From Deltaproteobacteria bacterium (lineage in GTDB: Bacteria; Myxococcota_A; UBA9042; PHBI01): a DNA stretch of 64,000 nucleotides. The stretch spans positions 62,001 through 126,000 of the forward strand of contig JACKFA010000006.1 of the NCBI GenBank assembly GCA_020632715.1, written 5' to 3'. A program made the position numbers and the translations under genes. Position 1 is the stretch's first letter, and every line of letters starts with the position of its first letter. The notes below the pieces were generated by a model, which made no database searches, was not told where the DNA came from, and saw nothing but the letters and a program-made list of their open reading frames with translations. Of this stretch, positions 1 to 7,880 are shown piece by piece.

Positions 1-156
1 TCGCCGGTGGACGCCGACGATTACCCTGGGCACCGGCGGCCGCGGGGGGCCGAGCTCGTCGGGTCCGGGTGTGGAGGCGGCGGCGCGCCGCTGGGCGGGG
101 CGCTGCTCGGCCCTGCATTGCTCGCGCTCATGTGGCTTCGCCGCCGCTCCTCGAGG
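1..156 (+). other. MYXO-CTERM-like C-terminal tail of a gene entering from the left (partial)
   Basis: Frame 1 from the window edge encodes a Gly-Cys pair (GSGCGGGG, from about position 61), a hydrophobic stretch rich in Gly, Ala and Leu, and an Arg cluster (WLRRRSSR, about 133-156). This order of Cys, transmembrane helix and basic tail is that of the MYXO-CTERM sorting signal of Myxococcota surface proteins. No stop codon follows in this frame: it stays open into the OmpA-family gene that starts at 310. The first stop after the tail in any frame is TAG at 207-209, in frame 3. Either the upstream gene has lost its stop or carries a frameshift, or the tail is a chance reading of GC-rich DNA. 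Confidence 0.4.
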
Positions 157-309
157 ACCGCGCGGCGCCCGCACACGCGCGTCGTCCTCGAAGAGCACCG
201 CGCGAGTAGCCGGACCGAGCGGTCGGTGCCGGCGTGGCGTCAGCGGCTAGGCGGGAGGAGGAGGCGTGCTGATAGCACGTCGACGACGACCAACGACGCC
301 GATGGCGCT

Positions 310-2001
310 ATGCCGGTCCCGAACGCGACGGGAGGCTACTTGCGCGGTGCTCGCGCTGGGGCGCTCGCGGTGGCCGTGATGACGGTCACCGCGGGCGCGG
401 CCGACGCGAGCCCGACGACGGATCTCACGGGCTACCGGGCGCGCGGCCTCCTGACGGAGGGGCTCGGCGCGACGACGACGACGACGCTGTCGGCGCTCGA
501 GGTCGGGTTCGGGCTCGCGTACGTGCACCAGGGGGACGTGGCGCGGCTCGCCTACCAGGACGCGGGCGGGCAGACGCGGCACCTGCCGGTCGTCGAGGGC
601 GCGGACACGCTCGTCCTGCACGCGGCGGTCGGCGTGACCGAGGACCTCGAGCTCCGCGTGCAGCTGCCGATCATCGCGGCGGCGACGGTGGGGAGCGAGT
701 TCTCGAGCGGCCCGGACGCGATCTCCGGCCAGGGGGTGGGCGACGTGTACGCCGAGGCGCAGCTCACGTTCCTGTCGCGGCGCGAGGCGGCGATCGGCTT
801 CGCGGCGAGCGTCTTCGGGAGCTTCCCGACGGGCGACGAGGACGACCTCCAGGGGCAGGGGGCGGTGGCCGTCGGCGGGCGGCTCATCGTGGACCTCGAG
901 GCGGGGCCGGTGCTCGTGGCGGCGAACCTGTCGCCCGAGTATCGGCCGACGCGGACGGTGCCGGGCGGGAAGGTCGGGTCGGTGCTGGGCGCGGACCTGA
1001 TGGTGCGCACGCGGGTGCTCGGCGAGGGGCTCGCGCTCTTCGCGTCGCTCGGGGCGGAGGTCGGCGCGGAGGACGCGAGCCCGGTGGGGCTCCTCGGGGG
1101 CGTCGAGTCGCGGCTCGGCGGGTTCGAGCTGACGGCGGCGGTCGGGACGAGCTTCGGCGAGGACGTCGGGAACAGCGACGTGCGCGTGGTGGCCGCGCTC
1201 GCGTGGTCGTCGCGCGGCGGGGACCGCGACGGGGACTCGGTCGCCGACGGGGACGACCGCTGCCCGGACGTGCCGGAGGACCGGGACGGCTTCGAGGACG
1301 GCGACGGCTGCCCGGACGCCGACGACGACGGGGACGGGATCGCGGACGCGGTCGACCAGTGCCCGCGCGAGGCCGAGGACTTCGACGGGGTGTCGGATCA
1401 AGACGGCTGCCCGGAGGGGGACAACGACGGCGACGGCGTCGCGGACGCGGCCGACAAGTGCCCGAACCGGGCCGAGGACATCGACGGCTTCGACGACGCC
1501 GACGGGTGCCCGGACATCGACAACGACGCGGACGGGATCCTCGACGACGCGGACAAGTGCCCGGTCGACCCGGAGACGAAGAACGGCTTCATGGACGAGG
1601 ACGGCTGCCCGGACGTGCGCCCGGCCTACGTCTTCGAGGACGCGACGCCGATCGTCTTCTACGACATCCGCTTCCGGAGCGGGTCGGACGAGCTGCTCGC
1701 GGAGTCGTTCCCGATCCTCGACGACATCGTGGCGTCGCTCGAGCAGCAGCCGACGGTGCGGGTGCGCATCGAGGGGCACACCGACGACTACGGCGACGAC
1801 GACACGAACCTCCTGCTGTCGCAGAAGCGGGCGCTCGCGGTGCTCAACTACGTCGTGGACCACGGCGTCGCGAAGACGCGGCTCGAGTACGAGGGCTACG
1901 GCGAGACGCGGCCTGTGGACTCGAACGGGACGACCGAGGGGCGGGCGCGGAACCGGCGCGTCGAGCTCCACGTCATCGGCCACACGACGCTCGCGCCGTG
2001 A
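310..2001 (+). CDS. OmpA-family outer membrane protein with TSP3 repeats
   Basis: Predicted outer-membrane protein of 563 aa linking the envelope to peptidoglycan. Residues 1 to about 34 form a signal peptide (hydrophobic core ALAVAVMTVTAGAADA). Residues 35-300 are rich in alternating strands (GVTEDLELRVQLPI, FGSFPTGDE), suggesting a beta barrel. Residues 303-440 hold several TSP3 units (DRDGDSVADGDDRCP type) that should bind calcium. Residues 445-560 form an OmpA C-terminal domain with the peptidoglycan-binding motif IEGHTD and the ending RARNRRVEL. ATG 310 is chosen because it begins the signal peptide. A purine-rich block at 253-264 lies too far upstream to be its ribosome site, and the open frame upstream belongs to the MYXO-CTERM-like tail. 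Confidence 0.85.
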   Translation: MPVPNATGGYLRGARAGALAVAVMTVTAGAADASPTTDLTGYRARGLLTEGLGATTTTTLSALEVGFGLAYVHQGDVARLAYQDAGGQTRHLPVVEGADTLVLHAAVGVTEDLELRVQLPIIAAATVGSEFSSGPDAISGQGVGDVYAEAQLTFLSRREAAIGFAASVFGSFPTGDEDDLQGQGAVAVGGRLIVDLEAGPVLVAANLSPEYRPTRTVPGGKVGSVLGADLMVRTRVLGEGLALFASLGAEVGAEDASPVGLLGGVESRLGGFELTAAVGTSFGEDVGNSDVRVVAALAWSSRGGDRDGDSVADGDDRCPDVPEDRDGFEDGDGCPDADDDGDGIADAVDQCPREAEDFDGVSDQDGCPEGDNDGDGVADAADKCPNRAEDIDGFDDADGCPDIDNDADGILDDADKCPVDPETKNGFMDEDGCPDVRPAYVFEDATPIVFYDIRFRSGSDELLAESFPILDDIVASLEQQPTVRVRIEGHTDDYGDDDTNLLLSQKRALAVLNYVVDHGVAKTRLEYEGYGETRPVDSNGTTEGRARNRRVELHVIGHTTLAP

Positions 2002-2106
2002 GGCGCGGGGCGGCCGGGGGTGCCGAATCGGTAGGAATGACCGGTAAGAACGACCTGAGAGGGCCGGCGCTGGAGGGGATGATGAGTGATCTCGGACACT
2101 TCGGCG

Positions 2107-2123
2107 TTGGCACGGATGGTGCG
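2107..2123 (+). promoter_or_regulatory. Candidate sigma54 (RpoN) promoter
   Basis: TTGGCACGGATGGTGCG matches the -24/-12 consensus YTGGCACG-N4-TTGCW with GG at 2109-2110 and GC at 2121-2122, exactly 10 bases apart. The mismatches are G for the first T of TTGC and G for the final W. Transcription would start near 2134. A palindrome CGGT-N7-ACCG at 2029-2043 lies about 98 bp upstream, where an enhancer-binding protein could act. Confidence 0.5.
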
Positions 2124-2133
2124 ATGGAGTCTG

Positions 2134-2317
2134 GGCACGGTCGCGGTCGCGGCCGCGACAGTGAGGCTACCGGCCACAGCGGCAATCGGTCGGAGCCCAG
2201 GACGAGCTCGCCGCCGGTGTCTACGTCGATTGACTCGTAGTCCCGCGACGTACCCCCGAGTTCGGCGTGGCCGGGGGCGAGTGTTGAGGGGCCCCAGCCC
2301 GGGGCCCCTCGTTTTTT
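2134..2317 (+). ncRNA. Candidate sigma54-dependent small RNA
   Basis: A near-consensus sigma54 promoter predicts a start near 2134, and a strong intrinsic terminator ends at 2317, defining a transcript of about 184 nt. The interval shows no convincing coding frame. The RNA itself is inferred only from its two boundaries; no family is recognised. The alternative is an untranslated remnant of a lost gene. Confidence 0.35.
2286..2317 (+). terminator. Strong rho-independent terminator
   Basis: GAGGGGCCCC (2286-2295) pairs perfectly with GGGGCCCCTC (2301-2310) around the loop AGCCC, and six T follow at 2312-2317. There is no A-tract on the other side, so it works for plus-strand transcripts. It lies 285 bp after the OmpA gene and so more likely ends the transcript predicted to start at 2134. 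Confidence 0.8.
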
Positions 2318-2509
2318 CCCCGCCGCGGCGGGGTGACATCCAGGAGATCCAGCGTGCGTCGGCGTGCCCGCGCCGGCGCGTCCCTGCGGCGCGAGCGTTC
2401 GCGCTGCAATCGAGGGGGGTGTGAAGGCCCCGTGCAGTGACTTGGCGTCCGGGGGGACGGGTCCTGTGCGGGGCCGTTTTCTCTGTTCCGCGGTGTCGGC
2501 GGCCGCCGA

Positions 2510-2836
2510 TCACCCGCTCGCCGCGCACCCTTCGCAGACGAGCGTGGCGAGCCGATAGGCCCACGCGGCGACGAAGAGCGCGTGCACGAGGGCCGCCGCG
2601 CCCCGCCGTCGCCACGGCAGGGCCGCGAACGAGGCCGCGGCCGCCGCCGCGACGACCACGGTGAGGAGCAGCGGCCCGACGGGCGAGCCGTGCGCGAAGG
2701 TGTGGCTGTTGGTCCAGGACTGCGCGAGCGCCTCGAGGCCGACCATCGCCAGGTTGGCCGCGGCGAGCCATGCGAGCCAGGCCGCGCGTACGCGCGCGGT
2801 CGATGGGGCCAGGGAGTGAGCGGTGGACGGCGCCAT
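2510..2836 (-). CDS. Small multi-spanning membrane protein, unknown function
   Basis: 108-aa protein with three hydrophobic helices: WLAWLAAANLAMVGLEAL (about 20-38), LLLTVVVAAAAAASFAAL (about 56-73) and ALVHALFVAAWAYRLATL (about 81-98), ending in a short tail with two Cys (VCEGCAASG). No family is recognised. It is transcribed divergently from the globin lipoprotein gene, with 143 bp between the two starts that must contain both promoters. ATG 2836 is the first start. The clear helix pattern argues for a real gene despite the small size. Confidence 0.6.
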   Translation of the reverse strand: MAPSTAHSLAPSTARVRAAWLAWLAAANLAMVGLEALAQSWTNSHTFAHGSPVGPLLLTVVVAAAAAASFAALPWRRRGAAALVHALFVAAWAYRLATLVCEGCAASG

Positions 2837-2979
2837 GGTGGGTCAAGCGCCCGAGCGCGGCGGTGATTCCATCGGCGCGCTCGCCGCGTGCGTGTCGAGA
2901 AAATGCCTGGTCGTGATCTGGTTGGCCGCGTCGCTCGTATCGCAGGTCCAGCCCGAACGGATCCGAAGGAGGACTCCGC

Positions 2980-3891
2980 ATGAACCGACTCGCACTCAGC
3001 CTCACCGCCCTCGCGCTCGCCGCGTCGCCGCTCGTCGCGTGCAGCGACGACGACGGCGGCAGCACGACCACCGACACGACGGGGGGCGACTCCGTCTACG
3101 CGCAGCTCGGCGGCCAGGCCGGCATCACGACCTTCGTCGACGGGCTCGTCGCCGAGGAGCTCATGGACCCGACCATCGCGCCGTACTTCGCGGGTCTCGG
3201 GCTCGGCGACGCGCCGACCGCGGCGCAGCTGAAGGCGTGCCTCGTGCAGCAGATCGGCAACGCGACCGGCGGGCCCGAGCAGTACCCGACGACCGTGAAC
3301 ATCGACGGCGGCTTCACCTGCCGCGACATGGCCGAGGCGCACGCAGGCCTGAACATCACCTCCACGGACTTCGACACGTTCGTCGCCATCGCCGCGCAGT
3401 TCGCGACGGATCAGGGCGTCCCGAACGACATCGTCGCCACCCTCGGCGGCTTCCTGAACGCCCAGAAGGAGGACATCGTCCCGGCCGAGATGTCGGTCTA
3501 CGAGCAGCTCGGCGAGGAGGCGGGGATCGCCGCCTTCGTGGACGGCGTCGTGACCGAGGAGCTGAAGGACCCCGACATCGCGGCGTACTTCGCCGGCCTA
3601 GGCCAGGGTGACGCGCCGACGGCGCCGCAGCTGAAGGCGTGCCTGACGGCGCAGGTCGCGAACGCGACGGGTGGGCCGCAGCAGTACCCGACGACGGTGA
3701 ACGTCGACGGCGGCTTCACGTGCCGCGACATGGCGACGGCGCACGCCGGCCTCGGCATCACGAGCGCGGACTTCGACAAGTTCGTGTCGATCGCGGGGAT
3801 GTACGCGGCGGATCAGGAGGTCCCGGCCGACATCATCACGGTGCTCGGCGGCTTCCTCGTCGGCTTCAAGGCCGACATCGTCGAGGAGTAG
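2980..3891 (+). CDS. Exported lipoprotein with two tandem truncated-globin-like domains
   Basis: 303 aa. Residues 1-21 are a lipoprotein signal ending in the lipobox LVAC (Cys21), followed by a short Asp/Ser/Thr linker. Two homologous domains of about 130 aa follow (roughly 36-168 and 169-303). Each starts with VY-x-QLG, has an MDP or KDP turn, an LKACL segment, the motif FTCRDM, then AHAGL-x-IT and a terminal helix. The pattern resembles group 1 truncated haemoglobins, with the His of AHAGL at the proximal haem-ligand position. The usual distal Phe-Tyr pair is replaced by Leu-Val, and the two conserved Cys per domain could form a disulfide. The ribosome site AAGGAGGA sits just before ATG 2980. 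The next gene starts 3 bases after the stop. Haem binding is inferred. Confidence 0.75.
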   Translation: MNRLALSLTALALAASPLVACSDDDGGSTTTDTTGGDSVYAQLGGQAGITTFVDGLVAEELMDPTIAPYFAGLGLGDAPTAAQLKACLVQQIGNATGGPEQYPTTVNIDGGFTCRDMAEAHAGLNITSTDFDTFVAIAAQFATDQGVPNDIVATLGGFLNAQKEDIVPAEMSVYEQLGEEAGIAAFVDGVVTEELKDPDIAAYFAGLGQGDAPTAPQLKACLTAQVANATGGPQQYPTTVNVDGGFTCRDMATAHAGLGITSADFDKFVSIAGMYAADQEVPADIITVLGGFLVGFKADIVEE

Positions 3892-3894
3892 GTC

Positions 3895-4617
3895 ATGAGC
3901 GCGATACCCAGCGACGACACCGCGCCGCGGCCCGCGAGGCGGCGGCGCACGGTCCTCCGGCGCGTGTTCGTCACCACGGCGGCGGTGTTCATGGTCCTGA
4001 CGCTCTTCGTGGCGTTCCTGCACACGGGGCTCGGGCGGCCGCTCCTGCGCGCGCTCGCCGGCGGCGGGTGTCCGCTCGACGGGGCCGCGCCGATGGCCGT
4101 CGAGCAGGCTCGCCTCGACGCGGCGCGCGCCACGGCGGGCGCGGAGCCTGCGCCCGCGCGGCCGGCGCTCGTCTTCTCCTTCGAGACGACCACGGTAGCC
4201 GACGTCACCGCCTGGGCCGACGCGCACGGGCTCGACTGCGAGGTGTCGCGCGGCGACACGTTCGTGTCCTGCGCGCAGGTCCCCGGGGCCCTCGTCGAGC
4301 GAGGTGACGCCACGCTCGCCGACGTGTCGTTCGGCTTCTCGCCGGCGACCGGCAAGCTCGTGAACCTGACGACGCTCCGGAGCCGCCTCACGCCGGCGGA
4401 GGCCGCGGAGGCGCTCGCGCGGAACGAGGCGGCGCTCGCGGCGGTGCTCGGCCCGCCGACGCGGGCGAGCGGGCGCGCCGACGCGGCGGGGCTCGCCCCG
4501 CGCCTCGCGACGGCGACCCGGATCTACCGCTTCAAGGACTACCAGGCCGAGGTGAGCGGCACGAGCTACCCAGGCCGTGGCGTCATCGTGAGGGAGCACT
4601 TCATGGCCGTCGACTGA
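3895..4617 (+). CDS. Membrane-anchored protein encoded with the globin lipoprotein
   Basis: 240 aa. A basic N-terminus (PARRRRTVLRR) is followed by one transmembrane helix (FVTTAAVFMVLTLFVAFL, about 25-42), so most of the protein should be periplasmic. The soluble part has Cys residues (GGGCPLDG, LDCEV, VSCAQV) and a segment FSFETTTVADVTAWADAHG; no known family is recognised. It starts 3 bases after the globin gene and is surely cotranscribed, so it may act with the globin at the membrane. No promoter is seen between them. Confidence 0.7.
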   Translation: MSAIPSDDTAPRPARRRRTVLRRVFVTTAAVFMVLTLFVAFLHTGLGRPLLRALAGGGCPLDGAAPMAVEQARLDAARATAGAEPAPARPALVFSFETTTVADVTAWADAHGLDCEVSRGDTFVSCAQVPGALVERGDATLADVSFGFSPATGKLVNLTTLRSRLTPAEAAEALARNEAALAAVLGPPTRASGRADAAGLAPRLATATRIYRFKDYQAEVSGTSYPGRGVIVREHFMAVD

Positions 4618-4806
4618 CGGCCCGGCCGCTGCGCGGCCTTCGTCGGGGCCGCTCCGGGCCCGGTCCCGGAGGCCCGATCGCTAGGAACTCCGGGGGGAGT
4701 GCGTGTGCGCCTCGTGCCGTGGTCGATAGCCAGTCGCCCACGGCGCGAGGCGCTTTTTCGTCCGCGGCGGCTAGACAGCGATGACCGGTCGCGACCCGCG
4801 CATTGG

Positions 4807-4872
4807 CTCGCGCCAAGGCGCCAAGCCGCGAAGCGCGGTAGCCCCCTTGGCGACTTCGCGCCTTGGCGCGAG
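4807..4872. repeat. Imperfect inverted repeat between convergent genes
   Basis: CTCGCGCCAAGGCGCCAAG (4807-4825) pairs with CTTCGCGCCTTGGCGCGAG (4854-4872) in 18 of 19 positions. The element lies in the 296-bp gap between two convergent genes. Similar GCCAAGGCGCCAAG palindromes occur between genes in many GC-rich bacteria (from memory). No T-tract follows, so it is not a classical terminator. The rest of the gap (4618-4806, 4873-4913) shows nothing recognisable. Confidence 0.7.
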
Positions 4873-4913
4873 GCTCTCCCTCTCTCCCTCCCCGCCGCCG
4901 CGCCCACGCCGCG

Positions 4914-6317
4914 CTACGTCGGCTCCTCGATGCCATACGCCTTGCACTTGTTGTAGAGCGTCTTCGGCGCGATCCCGAGCACCTTCGCCGTCTCGCCGCG
5001 GTGCCAGCGCTGGCGCTCGAGCTGGCTCAGGATGAGCCTCCGCTCGGCCTCGGCGAGCGTCGCGTCCGAGGGGATCACGACCCCGTCGGCTCCGGCGCCC
5101 CCCGCGCCCGACCCGCCCCCCGCGGCGCGCCCTCCGCCCGGCGCGAGCCCGAGGTCGCTCGCGTCGATGGCGTCCCCGGCGCGCAGCACGAACGCGCGCG
5201 ACAGCGTGTTCCTGAGCTCCCGGATGTTCCCGGGCCACGCGTGCGCCACGAGCGCGTCGAGCGCGGCCTCCGTGAGCCGCGGCGCCCCTGCCCCCGAGCG
5301 CTCCGCGAGGTCCGCGAGGAAGTGCGTCGCGAGGATCTGCACGTCGTCGCGCCGCTCCCGGAGCGGCGGCAGCGCGAGCGGGATCACGTGCAGCCGATAG
5401 AAGAGGTCCTCCCGGAGCCGCCCGGCCTTCACGGCCTCGCGCGGATCGCGGTTCGTCGCCGCCACGACCCGCACGTCGACCGGCACCTCCCGCGCCCCGC
5501 CGACGCGCTGCACGTGCCCCACCTCGAGCACCCGCAACAGCACGACCTGCAGGTCGAGCGGCATCTCCGTGACCTCGTCGAGGAAGAGCGTCCCGTGGTG
5601 CGCGCGCTCGAACGCTCCCATCTGCGCCTTGATGGCGCCCGTGAACGCGCCCTTCTCATGCCCGAAGAGCTCGCTCTCGGCGAGGTGCGAGGGGATGGCG
5701 CCGCAGTTGAGCGCGACGAACGGCGCCCCGCGGCGCCGCGACACCTCGTGCACCGAGCGCGCGAGCAGCTCCTTGCCCGTGCCGCTCTCGCCGATGATGA
5801 AGATCGGCAGGTCGCTCGGCGCCGCGCGCTCCACCTGCTCGAAGACCTGCAGCATCCGCCGCGAGCGCCCCACCATCCCCTGGAACGACCCGTGCCGGAT
5901 GAGCTCGCGCCGGAGCCGCCGCTGCTCGTCGCGGTCGTCGAGCGCGCGCCCCACGCGGCCGAGCGTGAGCTCGAGCACCGCCGGCTGGAGCGGCTTCTCG
6001 AGGTAGTCCACCGCCCCGCGCCGCATCGCGTCCACCGCGCGCTCGAGCCGGCGCTCGCCCGTCAGCACGACGACGGCGCAGCCGCCCGGCAGGTCGGAGA
6101 GCGGGCGGATGAGGTCCATCCCGTCGCCGTCAGGGAGCCCGAGGTCCACGAACGCGAGGTCGAACATGGGGGGCTCGCCGGCGAGCAGGCGCTCGACGGC
6201 CGCGACCGACGACGCCTCCGTCACCTCGTGCCCCTGCGCCCCGAGCAGCGCCGCGAGGGCGTCGCGGCTCGCGCGCTCGTCCTCGATGACGAGCGTCCGC
6301 CGACGCGCGGCGCTCAC
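4914..6317 (-). CDS. NtrC-type sigma54 response regulator
   Basis: 467 aa. Receiver domain (about 8-125, phospho-acceptor Asp58 in FVDLG, Lys in EKPL), AAA+ sigma54-interaction domain (about 145-385) with Walker A GESGTGKE (176-183) and the sigma54 contact loop GAFTGA (223-228), then a Gly/Ala-rich linker and a FIS-type helix-turn-helix at the end (GETAKVLGIAPKTLYNKCKA). It should activate sigma54 promoters when phosphorylated. The GTG start at 6317 overlaps the stop of the 65-aa gene (GTGA), which implies translational coupling. The hybrid kinase upstream in the same operon is the likely signal source. Confidence 0.93.
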   Translation of the reverse strand: MSAARRRTLVIEDERASRDALAALLGAQGHEVTEASSVAAVERLLAGEPPMFDLAFVDLGLPDGDGMDLIRPLSDLPGGCAVVVLTGERRLERAVDAMRRGAVDYLEKPLQPAVLELTLGRVGRALDDRDEQRRLRRELIRHGSFQGMVGRSRRMLQVFEQVERAAPSDLPIFIIGESGTGKELLARSVHEVSRRRGAPFVALNCGAIPSHLAESELFGHEKGAFTGAIKAQMGAFERAHHGTLFLDEVTEMPLDLQVVLLRVLEVGHVQRVGGAREVPVDVRVVAATNRDPREAVKAGRLREDLFYRLHVIPLALPPLRERRDDVQILATHFLADLAERSGAGAPRLTEAALDALVAHAWPGNIRELRNTLSRAFVLRAGDAIDASDLGLAPGGGRAAGGGSGAGGAGADGVVIPSDATLAEAERRLILSQLERQRWHRGETAKVLGIAPKTLYNKCKAYGIEEPT

Positions 6318-6511
6318 TCGCCCACCTTCGCCGCGGCCGCGTCGAGCCGCTCGGCCGCCGTCTTCGCCGCGTCCCGCGCCGCCGCGAGCGCCCGCCGCGC
6401 CATCGCGTCGTCGCCCTTGTCGAGCGCGAGGCGGATCACCTCGAGCTGCAGCACGACGCCGTTCAGCGCGCCGCGGACCGCGTGGAAATCGGGCTTCTCG
6501 GGGTCTCCCAT
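6314..6511 (-). CDS. 65-aa helical protein between kinase and regulator genes
   Basis: A small protein that is probably entirely helical. Residues 9-30 (FHAVRGALNGVVLQLEVI) resemble the H-box helix of a kinase dimerisation domain (H-x-x-R-x-x-L-N pattern), and the second half (ALAAARDAAKTAAERLDAA) looks like a second helix. It could be a detached phosphotransfer or kinase-modulating module; this is inferred only from the pattern and its place. It overlaps the NtrC-type gene by 4 bases and follows the kinase gene by 18 bases, so all three are expected on one transcript. ATG 6511. Confidence 0.6.
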   Translation of the reverse strand: MGDPEKPDFHAVRGALNGVVLQLEVIRLALDKGDDAMARRALAAARDAAKTAAERLDAAAAKVGE

Positions 6512-6529
6512 GCGTCCTCTCCGCCCCGC

Positions 6530-7681
6530 TCAGGGGCTCTCCCGTCGCGGGGTGTCGGCCCCGGCCATCGCCCCGCGTCGCTGCGCGGCGAGGCGTCGGA
6601 TCGTCGCCACGAGCTCCACCGGGGAGACGGGCTTCCGCAGGATGGCGCTCACCCGCGCCACCCACGGCGCGCCCACCGGCGCGTCCTTGCCGCTCGCGAG
6701 CACGACGGGCACGGCGCGATCGATGGCCAGGAGCTGCGAGATCACGGCGCCGCCGTCGTCCTCGCCGAGCTCGAGGTCCGAGACCACGACGTCCGGCCGC
6801 CGCGTCGCGAACGACGTCACGGCGCTCGTCCCGTCCGCCGCGATCGTCACGTCGAAGCCGGCCGCCTCGAGCAGCACGCGCAGCGCCTCGCGCGTCCCGT
6901 CGTCGTCGTCGACGACGAGCACGCGCGCGTCGAGGCCGACCCCGCGGATCGCGACGCTCGTCGCGTGGCGCGGCGCCGGGACGTCGTCGCCCGCGAGCGG
7001 CAGCGCCACGCGCGCGACCGTGCCGCCGCCGCGGCGGGGGTCGAGCGCGAGGGCCCCGCCGTGGCGCTCGACGATCGCGCGGCAGAGCGCGAGCCCGAGC
7101 CCGGTGCCGTGGCTGCCCTTGGTCGTGAAGAACGGCTCGAACACGCGCTCGCGGAGCTCGTCCGGGACGCCCGCGCCGCGGTCTTCGACCACGATCGCCG
7201 CGCCGCCGTCGAGCGTGTCGGCGGTCACGATCGCGACCTCGGCGCCGTCCGGGCTCGCGTCGACCGCGTTGTTGCCGAGGTTCACGACCACCTGCAGGAG
7301 CTCCGCCGGATCTCCGGCGACCGTGGCCGCGTGCCCCTCGCGCCGCCGGACGACCGTGACCCCGCGCTTGTCGCCGCGCGCCGCCACCGCGACGCGCGCC
7401 TCGTCCGCGAGCGCCTCCACGTCGACCTGCACGCGCTCGTGCTTCTCGCCCCCGCGCAGCATCGCGCGCACCCGCTCGACCACCTGGCTCGCGGTCCGCG
7501 CCGCCCGCAGGATGGCGCGGGCGTGCTCGAGGACCTCCGGATCGTCCGTCGCGCCGCGGATGAGCGTCGCGTGCGCGGCGATGGCCGTGAGCGAGTTGTC
7601 GAAGTCGTGCGCCACCTCGCCCGCGCGTTGCCCCAGGCTGGCGAGGACACGCGTGGACGGGCGCTCCGGGGCATCTCCCAT
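6530..7681 (-). CDS. Soluble hybrid histidine kinase with C-terminal receiver
   Basis: 383 aa with no transmembrane segment and no recognised sensor domain. The H-box AGEVAHDFDNSL puts the phospho-accepting His at residue 25. The ATPase domain shows LGNNAVDAS (N box), DRGAGVP and GTGLGLAL. A receiver domain (about 255-370) starts VLVVDDDDGTREAL, with VVVSDLELG carrying the likely phospho-Asp and a Lys in LRKPVS. The order kinase then receiver marks a cytoplasmic phosphorelay component. Start: ATG 7681; upstream open frame has no coding character. It is the first gene of a minus-strand operon and is divergent from the Ser/Thr kinase at 7881. Confidence 0.88.
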   Translation of the reverse strand: MGDAPERPSTRVLASLGQRAGEVAHDFDNSLTAIAAHATLIRGATDDPEVLEHARAILRAARTASQVVERVRAMLRGGEKHERVQVDVEALADEARVAVAARGDKRGVTVVRRREGHAATVAGDPAELLQVVVNLGNNAVDASPDGAEVAIVTADTLDGGAAIVVEDRGAGVPDELRERVFEPFFTTKGSHGTGLGLALCRAIVERHGGALALDPRRGGGTVARVALPLAGDDVPAPRHATSVAIRGVGLDARVLVVDDDDGTREALRVLLEAAGFDVTIAADGTSAVTSFATRRPDVVVSDLELGEDDGGAVISQLLAIDRAVPVVLASGKDAPVGAPWVARVSAILRKPVSPVELVATIRRLAAQRRGAMAGADTPRRESP

Positions 7682-7880
7682 GCCGCGCAAGGTAGCACGC
7701 CGCCGACGTCGGCTCCATGGTCGGCCCCGGCGATCGCGTCGCGCGGCTCCGCGTCCTCGCGTGTTGCCCGCCCGCGGCGCGGTGGCGAACGTTCTCCTCA
7801 TGGCGTCCGAGGCCGCGGCCGAATTGCCTTGTGAGCCCGCCATTGATAGCGTGGGAGATGGTTGAGGAGGTTCCGGTCCG

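Larger units (their letters stand above)
2002..2509. other. 508-bp stretch with no convincing protein gene
   Basis: Between the OmpA gene and the 108-aa membrane protein I see no gene with normal coding character. A 53-codon frame (ATG 2082, stop 2238-2240) has a GGAGG just upstream, but its product is low-complexity (Gly/Arg then Ser/Pro) and its start lies upstream of the predicted transcription start. The region holds a near-consensus sigma54 promoter (2107-2123), an inverted repeat CGGT-N7-ACCG (2029-2043) and a strong terminator (2286-2317), all listed separately or in the findings. Nothing is recognised in 2318-2509 except a small hairpin (CCCCGCCGCGGCGGGG) at 2318-2333. Confidence 0.6.

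Noticed and set aside
247..1983. Long minus-strand open frame (578 codons) opposite the OmpA gene
   Set aside because: It is Arg/Val/Asp-rich shadow sequence created by GC-rich codons of the real gene; no domain, start or family pattern is visible.
2079..2240. Small frame of 53 codons with a nearby GGAGG
   Set aside because: Low-complexity product, and its start lies upstream of the predicted transcription start, so the small-RNA reading is preferred.
4863..7865. 1,000-codon plus-strand frame across the kinase-regulator operon
   Set aside because: It is Arg/Ala/Pro-rich with no domain; the minus strand encodes clear kinase and NtrC-type proteins.
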